64,000 nt of DNA from Saxidomus purpurata (lineage: Eukaryota; Mollusca; Bivalvia; Venerida; Veneridae), in assembly GCA_022818135.1 (NCBI GenBank), contig JAFMSR010000017.1:15487966-15551965 (forward strand). The letters are read 5' to 3'. Shown piece after piece: positions 1 to 12,189 of this stretch. The first letter of the stretch is position 1. Each line of letters starts with the position of its first letter. Both the position numbers and the translations under genes were made by a program. A model generated the notes under the pieces. It ran no database searches, was not told the origin of the DNA, and was given only the letters and a program-made list of their open reading frames with translations.

Positions 1-851
1 TGGCGAATCAGCAAATTACTTGTCTTTGGTCATTTACATTGTAAAAGAAATATGGCAAAGACACAATTAATGTACAAATTCATAATAACAATAGCACACA
101 AGCCTTGGAATGAACACTTTCTAAGAAACAGTAATATTTGACAGGGTATTACTGCGTTTTAACATCGCATCTTTAATAAATGTACAAATATTGAAAAGAT
201 ATTTCTTGCTTTTGTTTGACATATTAGATATGAACTCATTTAAAGTGGGCCAAGAAATATTACCCAGGTACTTTTGTCTTATATATCTATATATCACAAC
301 ATAAAAGAAATTAATACTCTTGATTATTTTACATTTTGGCAACATAATTTACATTTTCTGTCATTTCTATCAGTACCAGTATACTTTCCTACTTCACTCT
401 CTAATTTATGACTGGATAGTCTTATTGACGTCAAACATTTTCTCAGCTCATCATTTGGTATATTTTCTAAATCATTTTCAAAAAAACACGTTTTCTTGTA
501 TTTGCAATAATATTCGAGTTTAGGCATAGAATTAATCGAGGCAAACTAGTCATGAATGTACTGATCTTTAATTCTGTTTGTGAATATGGGTAAATAATTA
601 ATGTTTTCATCAAAATTATTTCTTACGTTTGTAAAACCCAAATGATCAATTATGGAATTAATACGACTAGCCCAACATGAACTATTCACATTGTTACAAA
701 GATCGTAATACATGTTACAGAGAGGGGAAATAACGTTTTTCATTACTTTTAACCAGAATTCTAGTTATCTTTCTTTACATATGACTGATAGAGGGAACCT
801 GCCCAGTTTGCCATACACAGCAGCATTTGGAGTCGGAGATTTAACTCCTAG

Positions 852-1589
852 TATATACCACAGATGCTTGGGGTCTGGACCTTATCTCCTAAGGCCTGAC
901 CCTCACCCCTGCTCACTGCAGTACCTTAAAACATCCTACAACTGCGTGTAAGCTAACTTATTACAGATGCAATTCCTTAGTCTACTTACCTACTGATCAC
1001 ATGTTTATGGTGACAATGTATATAAATACAAGATTTGAAAGAACTCGATTTCCTCTATCACATCTCAGGTATACTGTTTATGTCATTTCTAAAAATAGTA
1101 CCGATACGAAAACTATGGGCACCCGACTATGCTCTTTATCGATCGTGTAAAAATGGAACCAGTCGTTTTATTATGCGACACAAAAATATAAATCTGTTTT
1201 CAAATTTACCGCTATAGTACTCACACAAGACAAAATCCGCGCTGTAAACGTACTGGTACCCCGCGAACGCTATTTCATATAATGCGATGCGGGAAACCTA
1301 TTTTTATAACTTCATGTATATACTAAATGTCATTTGTGCAGAAGTGACAGAAGTGATTTTCCTCGAAATTCTCTTCACTCAACTGTATTCGATGTAGTTT
1401 GGAGTGGGATTTTATTCAGAAAATTGTTTTGCATTGGAAAAACCGGTTAGTTATTTCTTACTTACACACATGCCTTAAATATGCGATTGGAGTTTTCAGT
1501 TTTTATTTCAAATCTTGTATTTATATACGTTCCGTACAACAAAGAACAAGTATAGATTTGGTGGCGAGTCCATACCCCAAGCATCTACT
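852..1589. mobile_element. TIR (MITE-like) element inserted in the LINE relic
   Basis: The left end reads CCACAGATGCTTGGGGT and the right end reads ACCCCAAGCATCT, an inverted terminal pair about 730 bp apart. The whole element is present in inverted orientation at 33810-34511, sharing the interior and both ends. It carries no credible coding sequence. It interrupts the retrotransposon reading frame between the FCK segment and the LGVKSP segment, so it is younger than the LINE. Confidence 0.75.
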
Positions 1590-1825
1590 TACAAAATCTC
1601 ATTTGTAATTTATCGAGATCTTTAGGACTGTATACGCCCCAAACCTCAGAGCCGTATAATAGCATTGGTACAATCATTGTATCAAAGAAACGAAGTTTTG
1701 TTCTATATCTAGAGGCACTTTATCAAATAATACCAAAAGGTTATTATACGTTCTTAATGCTTGATCATGTAGATATTTTATAGTGAGATTGAAACTTCCA
1801 GTATATGACAACTTAACGCCTAGGT

Positions 1826-2078
1826 ATGTGAACTTAGTTTAGTTTATACTAATTTATTTATTCTCGATTGCGAAACAAGTTATTACAACTTAGATTAATC
1901 GCTCTCGAGACTCATTCCAGATGGAATCAACCTCGAATAGAGAGAGGCAATGTGGAATTATTGTGCCTTGCCTAAGGACACTACCGACATGGCTATGGTA
2001 GGGATCGAACCCGGGGCCCTTCGATCCTGAGGCGAACGCGCTACCATTGCGCCATGGCGGCTCCACAATGTGAACTTA
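1826..2078 (-). mobile_element. tRNA-derived SINE with 11-bp target-site duplication
   Basis: The SINE body is 1837-2067 on the minus strand, flanked by identical 11-mers ATGTGAACTTA at 1826-1836 and 2068-2078. The tRNA-like head (about 2065-1990) shows an A box and a B box GGTTCGATCC. The body then carries the TGTCCTTAGGCAAGGC block and a 3' region shared with copies at 15820-16110 and 49118-49375, and ends in an A/T-rich tail. It sits inside the LINE reading frame, which resumes across the duplication. Confidence 0.8.
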
Positions 2079-2449
2079 TAAACAATATCTATCGGTTCTC
2101 TTATAAACAATATCTATCGGTTCTCCGTTAATATAAAAAGTAACATTGTGAAATTGTTTAAAACTTTAGTTTTAGTAACATTAATAGTTAGACCCCATTT
2201 TGAAGAATATTGATGTATACAATGGATTTGCGATTGAAGGCTTACAGGATCCGTAGCAAACAGAACAAAGCCATCTGCAAAAAGGATCATATACATTGAT
2301 AATAAATCTATATCTTTGTCAGTTAAAAGGTTAAAGGGCACACACGCTTTACAAACTTGAGGAGACAAGTAGTCTGCACCATTCTTAAAGTAGTCTGCAC
2401 CATTCTTAAAGGAAGCAGAATACAAAATAGTGGTCATTCATAATATCAA

Positions 2450-2980
2450 AATATTTACGACAGGGAATGATCAACTATGAAAATATGTGGGAAAGACATT
2501 GCATTTATTTTGGTCTTAAAGCATACACATAGTGCGAAATTTTAGCATTTCTTAAAATGTTCTGTTCTCTCAACCAACATGGACTTTTCAACTAATTAAC
2601 ATGATATGTTATGCACAGTGAATGCAGAAAAACTGATTATGGTCAGCAGTTCATATTTCAGTAGTTAAATATTTCAGCAGCACACTTTACACGAAGTTCA
2701 GAAGGTATGTTCATTTTCTTCAGATGGCAATATATATACATAGCGATCCAGTTATTGCGTAAGTAGTATATCTACAAAATAAATAATATAAAAGCATTAC
2801 TTTAAATTTGTATAAAATCTAGTTGTCAAAATAAATCCACGATATTAAATGAATGAGAAATTAAAGTAAAATATGAACTAAATGATACCATGTATTTTTG
2901 TTAATGGTAAAATGTGTATTATATAAAAAACGGGTTTGAAATATTTGAGAAGCCCATAATAAACATGTGATAATTAATGC
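2450..2980. other. No gene seen; 3' flank of the cysteine-rich gene
   Basis: AT-rich sequence between the LINE relic and the stop codon of the minus-strand cysteine-rich gene. It should hold the 3' UTR of that gene. I see no reading frame, tRNA-like element or clear repeat. Confidence 0.4.
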
Positions 2981-2983
2981 CTC

Positions 2984-3096
2984 TTAAAGGTTTGGTAAAC
3001 AACATGTCTGGCAAACACCCATCACTTTCCAGGCACCAGAACAACATTTAAGACATTTACATTGCGTCTTAGTCGGTGGGTCTGTACTTGCATCAA
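2984..3096 (-). CDS. Terminal exon of the cysteine-rich gene
   Basis: The acceptor CCTACATTTACAG precedes 3096. The exon enters in phase 1, matching the phase-1 donor of the 3926-4030 exon. It encodes 36 residues plus TAA, with cysteines in CKCLKCC and VCQTCC patterns near the C-terminus and no transmembrane segment, so the product is predicted to be soluble. Confidence 0.7.
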
Positions 3097-6000
3097 CTGT
3101 AAATGTAGGGATTATGGTTTTCATTTAGTAGGCAAGAGAACCCGAATCCGATCACCTGTCAGGCTACGTTTTAACTGTCGTTGGCCATAACGGCTGGTGC
3201 CACATATACTTTAGTTCACACATACGTAAAAGGGTGAAACTTATGATACTGTCTACTAGCCGCCAGATAAGCAGTTGCTTCTAACGCGGATGATGTCTTG
3301 AGGACAATCCCAATAGGTGGAAACCCCAGGCTTAGCCAAATAAATATAATCTATAGCTTAGAATTTGTATATTTCAGCTACTGTCAAGAACATGGGACCC
3401 GAAGAAAACGAGTTGATTGAATGTGTTGATTGAAAAGTTGATTCCCCAGAGTGATGCTTTAATGCAAACATTCAATTAACACCTAAATAGTTGATACTCT
3501 TAAATATGTTCTCCCTATCAAGTAGTTCATTATTCCATTATATGAAGTGAACAAGCATGGATTTGTAAAGACCAATCTTTAGTTCATAAAAGCTTTCCTT
3601 CACAGTTCAGGTACGCACAATAGGTCACGTGTTAATTTAAAGCTGCTCGTTCATAATTCCAGGTGAAAAAAAAATAAAATTCACAAAAATGATGTACAAA
3701 ATCATAAAATGTAAAAGAAGTATGCTACCGCTGGAAATTGACATTGACGTAGATTTTTGTTCACAATTGGTTTGCTCAAACTAGAATAAATTGGAATTTC
3801 AAACGTTAGCCTATACTATCAAATATACAAAACTAATTTACAACTTTAAACTTGAATGAAAAAGATAGTGTCAAGACAAACATGTAATTTATTTACTCTA
3901 TTTCTAATAGAGCAACTATACTTACCTTTACAACAGTATTTATTTCTTCCATTACTGCAGCTTCCAACTGGCAATTCGTAAGTCGGGCATAACGTGTTGT
4001 TCAACAATGGAACACACACATTTTGGCAGCCTGTATGTAGAGAATTCATTATCATTAAAATTGACAATTTTATTATTTCCTAAACACCGTTGTTCAAATG
4101 ACATATATAAATGAAATGAAACGCATGGCTACTGCGTGCACTATAAAAGCAACAATTGAAATTGTTTCCGGATAACGAATATAACAGTTATAACTTTCCT
4201 AACAGATGACTTTATACGAAGACTTTTTGAATATAGCCTGAGTCTATCACCCGTTAAATAAGTGTTATATGTGCATGCTGCCGTAGAAAACCTAAAAGCA
4301 TATATTATTCGGTTTCAATGTAACGTTTCGCTGAAATATATCTAATGGATAAGTTTTATATTATCTGATATATTGTGATGTAAATGAAGTATAGGAAAAG
4401 CGAGATTCTGCTAAGTAAAATCCTTAGAAACCTTAGAATTTTGATCTTGTCTGTTCAACTTTGACCACTTTTTGCTGTTCCAATGTAACATTTTATGTGA
4501 CTAATGGTTATTCTCAACTAAAATATTTGCTTGTAAATGAAGAATGAAAAAGGCGTATAAGTTCCCGGAATGCCTATAACTTTGTTTTACACGTGGTAGA
4601 ATTATGAAAAAGCTATCAAAATAAAGAGAAACTATTTTTCTGTAGCATAGTGTGAAATTCGTATTGATTATTATATGCACTCCTCTGCCCAGAAGCACAA
4701 ATAGAGGATACATACGGCGAACGGATTAATTTGACCGTCAAAAAGATGTTGCCTCGGGATGTCCGGGAAGTCACTAATTGATCAATCATCGATATTTCAA
4801 AACAGTCCCATTTACAGTCAATACGTTTACGGTGTCGATCAACTCGAGTGTTGAAAATGTGTCGGAGATAACGCTCATTGCCGCTAATGGCCAATTTTTA
4901 CGTAATCACGTTATAACGTTGAAATTACTTACTTGTTTTGAAAAGACGTTGACATGACGTCAGCCGTTATTACATTCCCAGGACTGCCTTTTTGTAATGA
5001 GATTTGCTTAAAGATAAAAGTTCCGCACGGTTTAATGAACAAACACAAACTTTGAAATCGGAAATTTTGGTCGCAATTGTTAGAACACAAGAATTTTATT
5101 ATTTTCAAATCGTTGTTCATAAATTTGCATACAAAGACTAAAAAGTAATCTACATTAGCATTTAATTAAACAATGTCGAACCGTGCAGAACTTTGTCCTC
5201 CAGTATACAAGTATTCAGTGTTTGCAATTGACCTAATCTATATACAAGACAAATTTCAGTATGACCGTACGTCAAAAACTGTATTATTTGACTAGTTCAG
5301 GAACTTTATGACTGCCCATCGTGAACAAATATGCAAGAAGTATGCTTTGCAGTCTGATTACTGTTTATCTGTGTTTACGTTTCAAGCCAATTCTTCTGAT
5401 CGACTCAAATAAGGTACATCACAAGACAGACAGAAAGACAGACGTAATGAAAAGCGTTATGCATGCCTGTTTGGATAATGTGTGGATTTGAGGTATGTAC
5501 CATATACTATCATGGCCATTAAGCTTCCTTCTAATAACCATGAAGAAGTGAATCCTAAGAGTTTTTTCGCGAACATCTTTCCCCAACATTTAATTAGACA
5601 CACAGAACACTTACCACAGCAGCTACATCCCGCATTCGAACCACCTTGAAGATACAGGAACGGATCCGAGTTCGGACCACAAAAGCTCTCGTCGCTGACG
5701 CAGATACATTCACCGCCTGTAATGGTAAATTTGATATATGCGACAGTATTTTATAAGCGCAAAACTGAAAGACACCACCAATCAGAAGCGACGTAACATC
5801 TGAAGTTAACAAAATGTTTTTATCTGCCGGAGCTTTTTTTCTTTTTACTTGAGGCCCCCAGAGGCGTGATAAGGGTCGGGGTGCATCCCCTAACAGCCTT
5901 ACAAAAAACAATAAAATTATTCATATAATAAACAGTTTAGAATATAAAGATTGCAAGACTGCTTACAATTTACAGTCATTCGCTTTAAGTAAGCATTTGT

Positions 6001-9000
6001 CAGAAACAATGTTAACAATTAATTTTGTAATCATCAAAACTTACAATGAACATAAAAATTTACAATGAACATTTCACTTAAAAAGTGCTTAACCTTAAAA
6101 GAAACGAAATTTTAAGGTAGCACGGACGGATATACGGAAGTTCATATTAAGATAGACGCCATTGCTGTTTCATCTGCAATTTTCGGAAAGTGTAATGATG
6201 CTTTGCTGTACTTGAGTTGAATCTTCAAATTTTGTTTCAATAAATATACGGATTGAAGTACGTTTTGTTCCTGTCCTGAGTATTTACATTTGTTGCGAAA
6301 TTTCCATATGCTCCATTTGGTCTCAAATATTACGGTATTTATTATACTAGACAAGTTTAAGTCACATACACCAAGGACTATGTGTTCGTAATTTAGCTCA
6401 ATGCGCGTATTACTGTTATGTTCTAAAATAACGTTATTGATTATTGATTGGGCACTTTGTATTAGTGGCTGAATTTTACAACAACCAAAAAAGAGATGAT
6501 GTAGAGTCGCGCTGAGCTTTTTTTAATAAATAGAATAAGTCACTTATTTTTTATTATTTAATCGAGTGTGTCCTACTCTATTACAACAGAAGTCTTCAAA
6601 TCAAAATAGAACACGTTCAAGAGAAAGTTATATCACCCTTCAAAATGGCAATACTATAGCATGGTTAAGTAAGACAAATTAAAACTATAGATAAAAATGT
6701 GTATCTCTTATAAGCAGATAATAATTAAAATAAGCCATAGAAAATAGATGGATTAGGCTTAGCATAGCCAAAAGGTATATACTATTTTACTTGATTCAAT
6801 AGAACATTAACTGTTATATAGACTCACATATTAAAACCTCCCTTTCCTATCCCGTTGTCAGAAAAATATTTGAGGACCTATGGATATAAAATGTTTTGGC
6901 TGGCATTAATTTTGTTACCAAGTTTAATATTTTATCGGTGCTTAATATCTTGTTTTTTTTTCATTATACTGATCATTTAGAAGGGTACTATAAATTTAAA
7001 AAGACCCCTTACTCGGAGGTGGAATTCCCGACAGTCCCGAATCCTGCTTTTTGCAACACCACAAGTTCGCACAAGCTCCTCCAGATGGCGCTGAACACTG
7101 TTCATGACTTGGTAAACAAAGACCAGAATCTCCGCAAATTGCTGCATTTTTAAATAACATGTAATATGTTTTCTGAACATTTATATTCGTTAGAGGCAAG
7201 AATTATTTTATTGATAGAGGTTAAAACGCTTAAACTTTTAAAACGGCAATTCCTTCGTAAATTGGCCATTTTGAACTTCAAACAAAAGAATCAATTGGAA
7301 GATTAAATAAATTAACACATAAATTTGATAAATCATTCAAATAAAGGTGAAGCTAAATAAACGCTCACACGAATTATAGTTGTTAAAAGGGTTAACGTTA
7401 CTTTTTGATATTCACCACAAAGTACTACCTTGAATGATATATTTCAAACAGATTACATGTAAACAACGTTTTAGTATACATTTTTAAGCTGTTACATTGT
7501 ACATAAACTATAAATTGCATATATCCCCGGGTAACATAACTTGCATTCATTTACGATGGTAAATGTTATGGATTCTTTAGTGAGATCATTTTCATTTTTC
7601 CTGTATTTTCCACAGGTACTTGACAGGTCTAAAGTGAAAGTAAATGTTTTGTAAGTTTTACCTGCTCCTGTGTATTTACGTCAGTACGTGCGGACGTAGA
7701 GAGCGACATGTACACAATATCAGGCCTTGGTATTTTGGCGACACTTTGTGGCATTTTGGAACTATTTGATGGATTGCAATCAAACAAAATGTGTCATCGC
7801 ATACATATATAATTGTAAGTGCCAACTACAAAGTAATAAACATGATTTGGTCTTTTTTCGAGCAGTTCTTACTGTTAATCCGCACGACTGTTTTATCACG
7901 CAAGAGCATAGCTAAGTACAAAATGTTTCTGTGTCAAGTACCTGTAGTAAATAGATAAAAAGGACTGCACAAGTTTTGATAAACAGGGATCTTATTGAAG
8001 ATTATCTCATTGAAGAGTCGGAAATTCATCCGAAAATTTGAGTTGATATTAAATTGAAATCATTGAACAATTGCAATATGTTTCAGTGTCGCGTAATTAT
8101 CTCAAGACATAATTGTTTGGTATGAGATATTCGTTACTCAAAGCCATGACACATTAAACTGTTAATATGCAATGTTAATACACAAAATAGGCTTACATCG
8201 AAATATATTATCATCAAATAAGAAAATTATCATGCTTTTCTGAATGATGTTTTCGAGCAGGTTACACGTAGAAAGGTATTAAATATCATCAACATTTATT
8301 AAAATGTAAAATAATTTTAGATTACCCTCTATTTAGAATGTTGAAATAAATACCGGACTTAGATAAGCCAGGGATGGAATCAAAATATATTTTATTTACA
8401 GGAATTCAGTTGATAAATAGTTTGAAATGTAGAAACCTGTTTTTTTCCCCGTACATTTATGATTCTACAGTAAACTCCGTTTATAACTTACTCCTTGGCA
8501 CCATTTACATAAGTTCCTTATTTCTGGATTTATTTTTGACCGATTACGGATTGGTGATGACTTTGTTGAACACGCTTCAAATGAAGTTTTTAAACAAGAA
8601 ACATTATTAACCAAACAAAATACTAATTATGTGAATGAAAATGTATTCAACAAAACCTTCTCCTGCTCTATGTATTGACCACACCGTTGTCAATACTGTG
8701 ACAGTTTACTTGTTTTTTACTTTTTTGTGTGGCTTTTGCTCAACTTATAATATGATTGCCACAATAATGCAGAAATATGCACTTAAAGGATTCTTACTGA
8801 TAAGGACCTTTAAGCGACATTATTTATGTCGTGACATGCGCGAATTTTCTATTGGACCAACGCCAAACACCTTTACAACTAATTGCTAAATTTGGAAGTC
8901 TGGAGAAACTGAATCAGATATGCATGTACTTGACCCGTATAACAGATTTGACGGCGTTTTTTTTGCAGAAAATACATATGTATCGACGTAAGGTATATAA

Positions 9001-10673
9001 GAATGTGATTTTGATCTAGATATGTCCTTAACACATACATTTCGTAATGGTGAAATACTACGAAAAGTGTAATCTAACGTATTGAACGCATCATTATGTT
9101 TTGTTTTTGTAACACAGAGTTCTAAAGAACATAAAATATACATTTTGTTCACTTCTTCTTTACATTTTATTTACATCACACAATACTACTATAGATAATA
9201 ATTTAATGAGGAAACATACCACGAAAACACCCTCTTGCTCCATGTAGGGACATCATTGACAAAACTAACACAATCTGAAAAGCAAAATGTACTTTTACAG
9301 ACGTAAAGAGCAAGTGGTGAAAAGGGTTACACCTGGAACTCAAACGTGGTTCTGAAATGCTGTGTTTGGATTAATGACATGTTGATTTCTTAATTTCATC
9401 GACGTTCACGCATATTTTAAGCGCTCTCATGGACGATTAACATACTTTAGAACGTGCATGTATCATTAAATAAAATGGTTCGAGTATGGAGTCCTGTAAA
9501 GTATTTCTGTAATTTTAAATGATACGATACCAAATTATAAATCATTACAAAAGCATTAAGAATATAGTGTAGCGATGCCGTCAAACCAAGCTCACCAACA
9601 TTTTAAACATATTTTCTAAACTTGATAAGATTTTTACCTTAGTTGTTGTTTTTTAGCCATTACTTTTTCACATTTTACGTTTTAGTATATCATATTGGAG
9701 AATATCTTTACCGGAAACTGAACAAATAGCGTTAATGTCCTAATCTATTTTTTATAAATAAAGAAGTACAACCTTAGTTCATCACAAAAAGCAAATACAT
9801 TGTAACAGGAAATGAAATAAACATAAACTGAAGGTATGTCAGCACTCAACGTTTGTCTGATGAAGATCACCAGCATACGCAATTACGACATCGATTCTTT
9901 TTATGCTAATTTGTAGCTTATAACCGATATCGGCATTGATTTCATAAATATATATATCGGATCACAGACCCCCCCCCCCCCCACCCGCGCCGAAACTATA
10001 TTCTCATCAAGACAAGCATCAATACTGATATGGCTCTGTACTTATTATAAACAAAATTGTTCAGAGAAATCCGAAAGAATGGGTTCCTTTTCGATATGGC
10101 CAGATAGTGAGCTACCAACTACATGTACCTATCGTTTACCTAACTGCCGGGACGACCGGGAATTACAGGAAATTGGATTTAGACGGGTAAATGGGTATTA
10201 AATGTCGTTGCCGTTTAAGAAAGAATAGTTTCCCTTTAATTCGTAGCTCAAACATACCAGAAAGAAATAAATCACTTTATATCATTACATATATCAGACA
10301 AAGTGTGCATAATATCCAAAAATTACTCACTGCCAAAATAATAGAACAACTCAGAATGGCGATGACGTCATCTGACTTACTTACTTAATTCTGAGTTATG
10401 ATGGTAAATGCTGCGTCATTTATAAGGCGGCGACAGGGCGTGATGTGTTGGCGTGATTAAGGCATATACATGTACGTTGCCAATACGTTATTGACTTCAT
10501 GCTTCCGCGATTGATAATCAATCTTTAAAGTGTTTATTTATAATAAATCATAGAATATATATACAAATAGTATCTATAATTTCGATGTTTGTTTTCAAAG
10601 GAATACCATATTAAGTAATCAGTACATTGAGAAATTTGAAAAATCTCAAATAACTCACCTTATTATAAAACAT
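2984..10673 (-). CDS. Secreted cysteine-rich modular protein (six-exon model, about 172 aa)
   Basis: Exons on the minus strand: 10673-10659 (start), 9274-9220, 7141-7013, 5716-5615, 4030-3926 and 3096-2984 (stop TAA). They total 519 nt, an exact multiple of three. The first two exons give MFYNK followed by IVLVLSMMSLHGARG, a plausible signal peptide. The three middle exons each hold one cysteine module ending in a CC pair, and each begins and ends in phase 1, the class of exon that can be duplicated or shuffled without breaking frame. The last exon is cysteine-rich (CKCLKCC...CQTCC) and ends in a stop. Splice sites are canonical, with three of the five donors reading GTAAG. I do not recognise the family. 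Clip-like or defence-peptide folds are possible, but the spacing matches none I can name. Exons 3-6 are well supported. Exons 1-2 rest on phase and signal-peptide fit, and further exons could be missed. Confidence 0.65.
3926..4030 (-). CDS. Cysteine module exon 3 (phase 1-1)
   Basis: 105 nt. Acceptor CTACATACAG, donor AAAG/GTAAGTA. Cysteine spacing is C-x3-C-x8-C-x9-C-x7-CC, with NNT as a possible N-glycosylation site. It is symmetric phase 1-1 like its two upstream partners. Confidence 0.72.
5615..5716 (-). CDS. Cysteine module exon 2 (phase 1-1)
   Basis: 102 nt. Acceptor CCATTACAG, donor TGTG/GTAAGTG. Begins GGECICVSDESFC and ends AGCSCC, giving C-x1-C-x6-C-x16-C-x1-CC. The first and last intervals are shorter and the third is longer than in the other modules, so the three repeats are diverged. 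Confidence 0.72.
6142..6510 (-). mobile_element. Non-LTR retrotransposon fragment, C-terminal zinc-knuckle region
   Basis: Minus-strand translation contains HHLFFGCCKIQPL, then TVIFETKWSIWKFRNK, the pattern at the C-terminus of many LINE reverse transcriptases. It is out of frame with, and unrelated in sequence to, the 121-2437 relic. It lies in intron 3 of the cysteine-rich gene. Confidence 0.65.
7013..7141 (-). CDS. Cysteine module exon 1 (phase 1-1)
   Basis: 129 nt. Acceptor TTTAAAAATGCAG, donor CCGA/GTAAGG. Cysteine pattern is C-x5-C-x6-C-x7-C-x4-CC (ICGDSGLC...WCC), followed by a Gly/Pro-rich linker with no counterpart in the other two modules. Confidence 0.72.
9220..9274 (-). CDS. Probable signal-peptide exon of the cysteine-rich gene
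   Basis: The acceptor TTTGCTTTTCAG and the donor CGTG/GTATGT bound 55 nt, entering in phase 0 and leaving in phase 1, as the 7141 exon requires. It encodes IVLVLSMMSLHGARGCFR, a hydrophobic stretch followed by a small-residue cleavage context. It has no start codon in a suitable place, so a short upstream exon must supply the ATG. Confidence 0.45.
9530..9745 (+). repeat. Dispersed repeat, second copy at 51040-51265
   Basis: About 200 bp alignable with an intronic segment of RFC1. Shared blocks include CAAACCAAGCTCACCAACATTTT (here) versus CAAACCATGCTCACCAACATTTT, and the AGTATATCATATTGGAGAA block. No coding potential. It lies in intron 1 of the cysteine-rich gene model. Confidence 0.6.
9969..9982. 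repeat. C14 homopolymer
   Basis: Run of fourteen C bases in otherwise AT-rich DNA. Length is likely polymorphic and prone to sequencing error. Confidence 0.8.
10659..10673 (-). CDS. Candidate start exon (MFYNK) of the cysteine-rich gene
   Basis: ATGTTTTATAATAAG followed by the strong donor GTGAGT at 10658. It ends in phase 0, as the signal-peptide exon needs, and gives a short N-region with a lysine before the hydrophobic core. Five codons are weak evidence alone. The only test passed is that the whole model keeps frame. A CRE-like TGACGTCA lies at 10363-10370, inside what would be intron 1. Confidence 0.35.
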
Positions 10674-10679
10674 ATTCCA

Positions 10680-12185
10680 ATTCTACGGTTATGTTCTACG
10701 TTCGAGGTACGCAGTTACCTGGAGAAAACTGAAATGACCTTGATTATATTTTCGTGTCGGTATATAGTAAATGCATACAAGGAAAACATAATACAAACTA
10801 CATTAATGTGGTCATCGATACACCCAGCATTTACAAAAAACTTGCGGAAAGATGATTCATGTCTTTCAAGTTAACAGCTCACATTTTCTTTGGGGACGTT
10901 GGTTTGCGAAATTATGAATAAAACGGTATGTTACGTAAATAAACGTAAATCACAAAAGTATGGTGACGTATAGATAATGCAATATTCAAAGACACTTGTT
11001 TGACAACATTGAGACTGTTATGTATGGGATTTATCAAACAGCAATCTTACTATGTGATTAACCAGCCTCGGGCAGCTGTAATGAACGTACAATATCCCCT
11101 CGGAGAAGAGGCCCCAGTGGGATGGTGAAATTTGAAAAATGCTTTTTTTCTGAAACAGACAAACCAATACACCTTCCAGCTGTTCTTATTCGGTTATTTG
11201 CTTAATTTGGCGGGGGATATAAATTCACTGTTTGAGATGATTTTGACAGCAAATATAAAAGGAGGAGATTAAGACTGTCTAGTGTAACTGATATTGAAAC
11301 TTCTTATTGGTATTAGCCGGTGTCTACACTTCTTTTTCACGCGCGCAACAGGTAATCAGCGTCCTCTCATTTTCATGCAGTTCTGTCAATATACCCATGC
11401 AGGACAATCGGTCGGGCATTCCGGCGTGCCACACGACTCTCGTGAATTATAAATCGAAATTTAATTTTCATAGACAAACTTTCATTACTCACACTAGCAT
11501 ATACATGTAACATGTTTCCGTTTTTGTTTGTTGAAGGTGAAATTCTTATATGAGAAGGGAGAGTTCCTCTTAGGTTCAAACGAATACTGTCAATAGAATA
11601 TAACCGGAATTGTTTCCTGCTTTTATCTATTGCCTACTTGCTTCTTTTTAGAGTTAAAGTTTTCTATTAAACTTGATACCTGAATTTTGTTTTTTAATTC
11701 ATACTTAGACTACATTGTACTATAACTGTTAAGCTGAGTGGGCGGAAAGTGCTGTCTTGGAGAAATTTGAGCTTGCTGATTAACAAAGCTTTGCCGATAT
11801 TTTAAGCACACACCGTTTTGACAAGTGTTGCTATTGATACCATAAAAACTGTTCTAGTAAGAGAAAAAAAGGTGCTAAACATTGGCTATATAATAATTTC
11901 AGAGCACCTTACTCGATTTGATTGGTTATCGGATTAAGCCGAAATATTACACTCGTCATCGTTTTGGCCAGGTCTAACGAAAAATATTGCAGTTATAGTG
12001 TAGACAAAAAGAACCGTCACGTCGGTACACTGCACACGATTGTCCCTACGGCCGATACATAGAAACGAAAGTTTGTAAGTCATAAATATAAAACAGTTCC
12101 CTTCAAGTAAAATGTCATCAGCTAGGCAAAACTGTTTACGAATGCGTGTCGTTCGAACACTACTCATGGAGGCCATGAGGCTACT
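10680..12185. other. No gene seen; possible 5' flank of the cysteine-rich gene
   Basis: AT-rich sequence with short frames on both strands that lack domains, start context or splice-compatible structure. If the cysteine-rich gene model is right, its promoter and 5' UTR lie here. Confidence 0.35.
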
Positions 12186-12189
12186 TCAC

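Larger units (their letters stand above)
121..2437 (-). mobile_element. Decayed non-LTR retrotransposon, C-terminal part of the reverse transcriptase polyprotein
   Basis: Read on the minus strand from 2437 down. The first segment (2437-2114) has a reverse-transcriptase active-site block resembling the LINE motif, here FADG where FADD is usual, followed by WGLTINVTKTKV. The protein continues past a SINE insertion into a YLGV block and a LLYGSEVWG block (about 1840-1600), past a second insertion, and into a LGVKSPTPN block near 845. It ends in fragments at 743-546, 527-324 and 345-121, which include CKLC, the start of a C-terminal zinc-knuckle-like motif. Several frameshifts and stops break it, and short tandem duplications occur at about 2095-2120 and 2380-2412. 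The endonuclease and N-terminal half are not visible. I do not assign a clade. It is non-functional. Confidence 0.8.

Noticed and set aside
4501..5120. Minus-strand frames of 60-90 codons between cysteine-module exons
   Set aside because: They lack the module's cysteine pattern and matching splice phases. One ends near a GTAAGT donor, but no acceptor or domain supports it.
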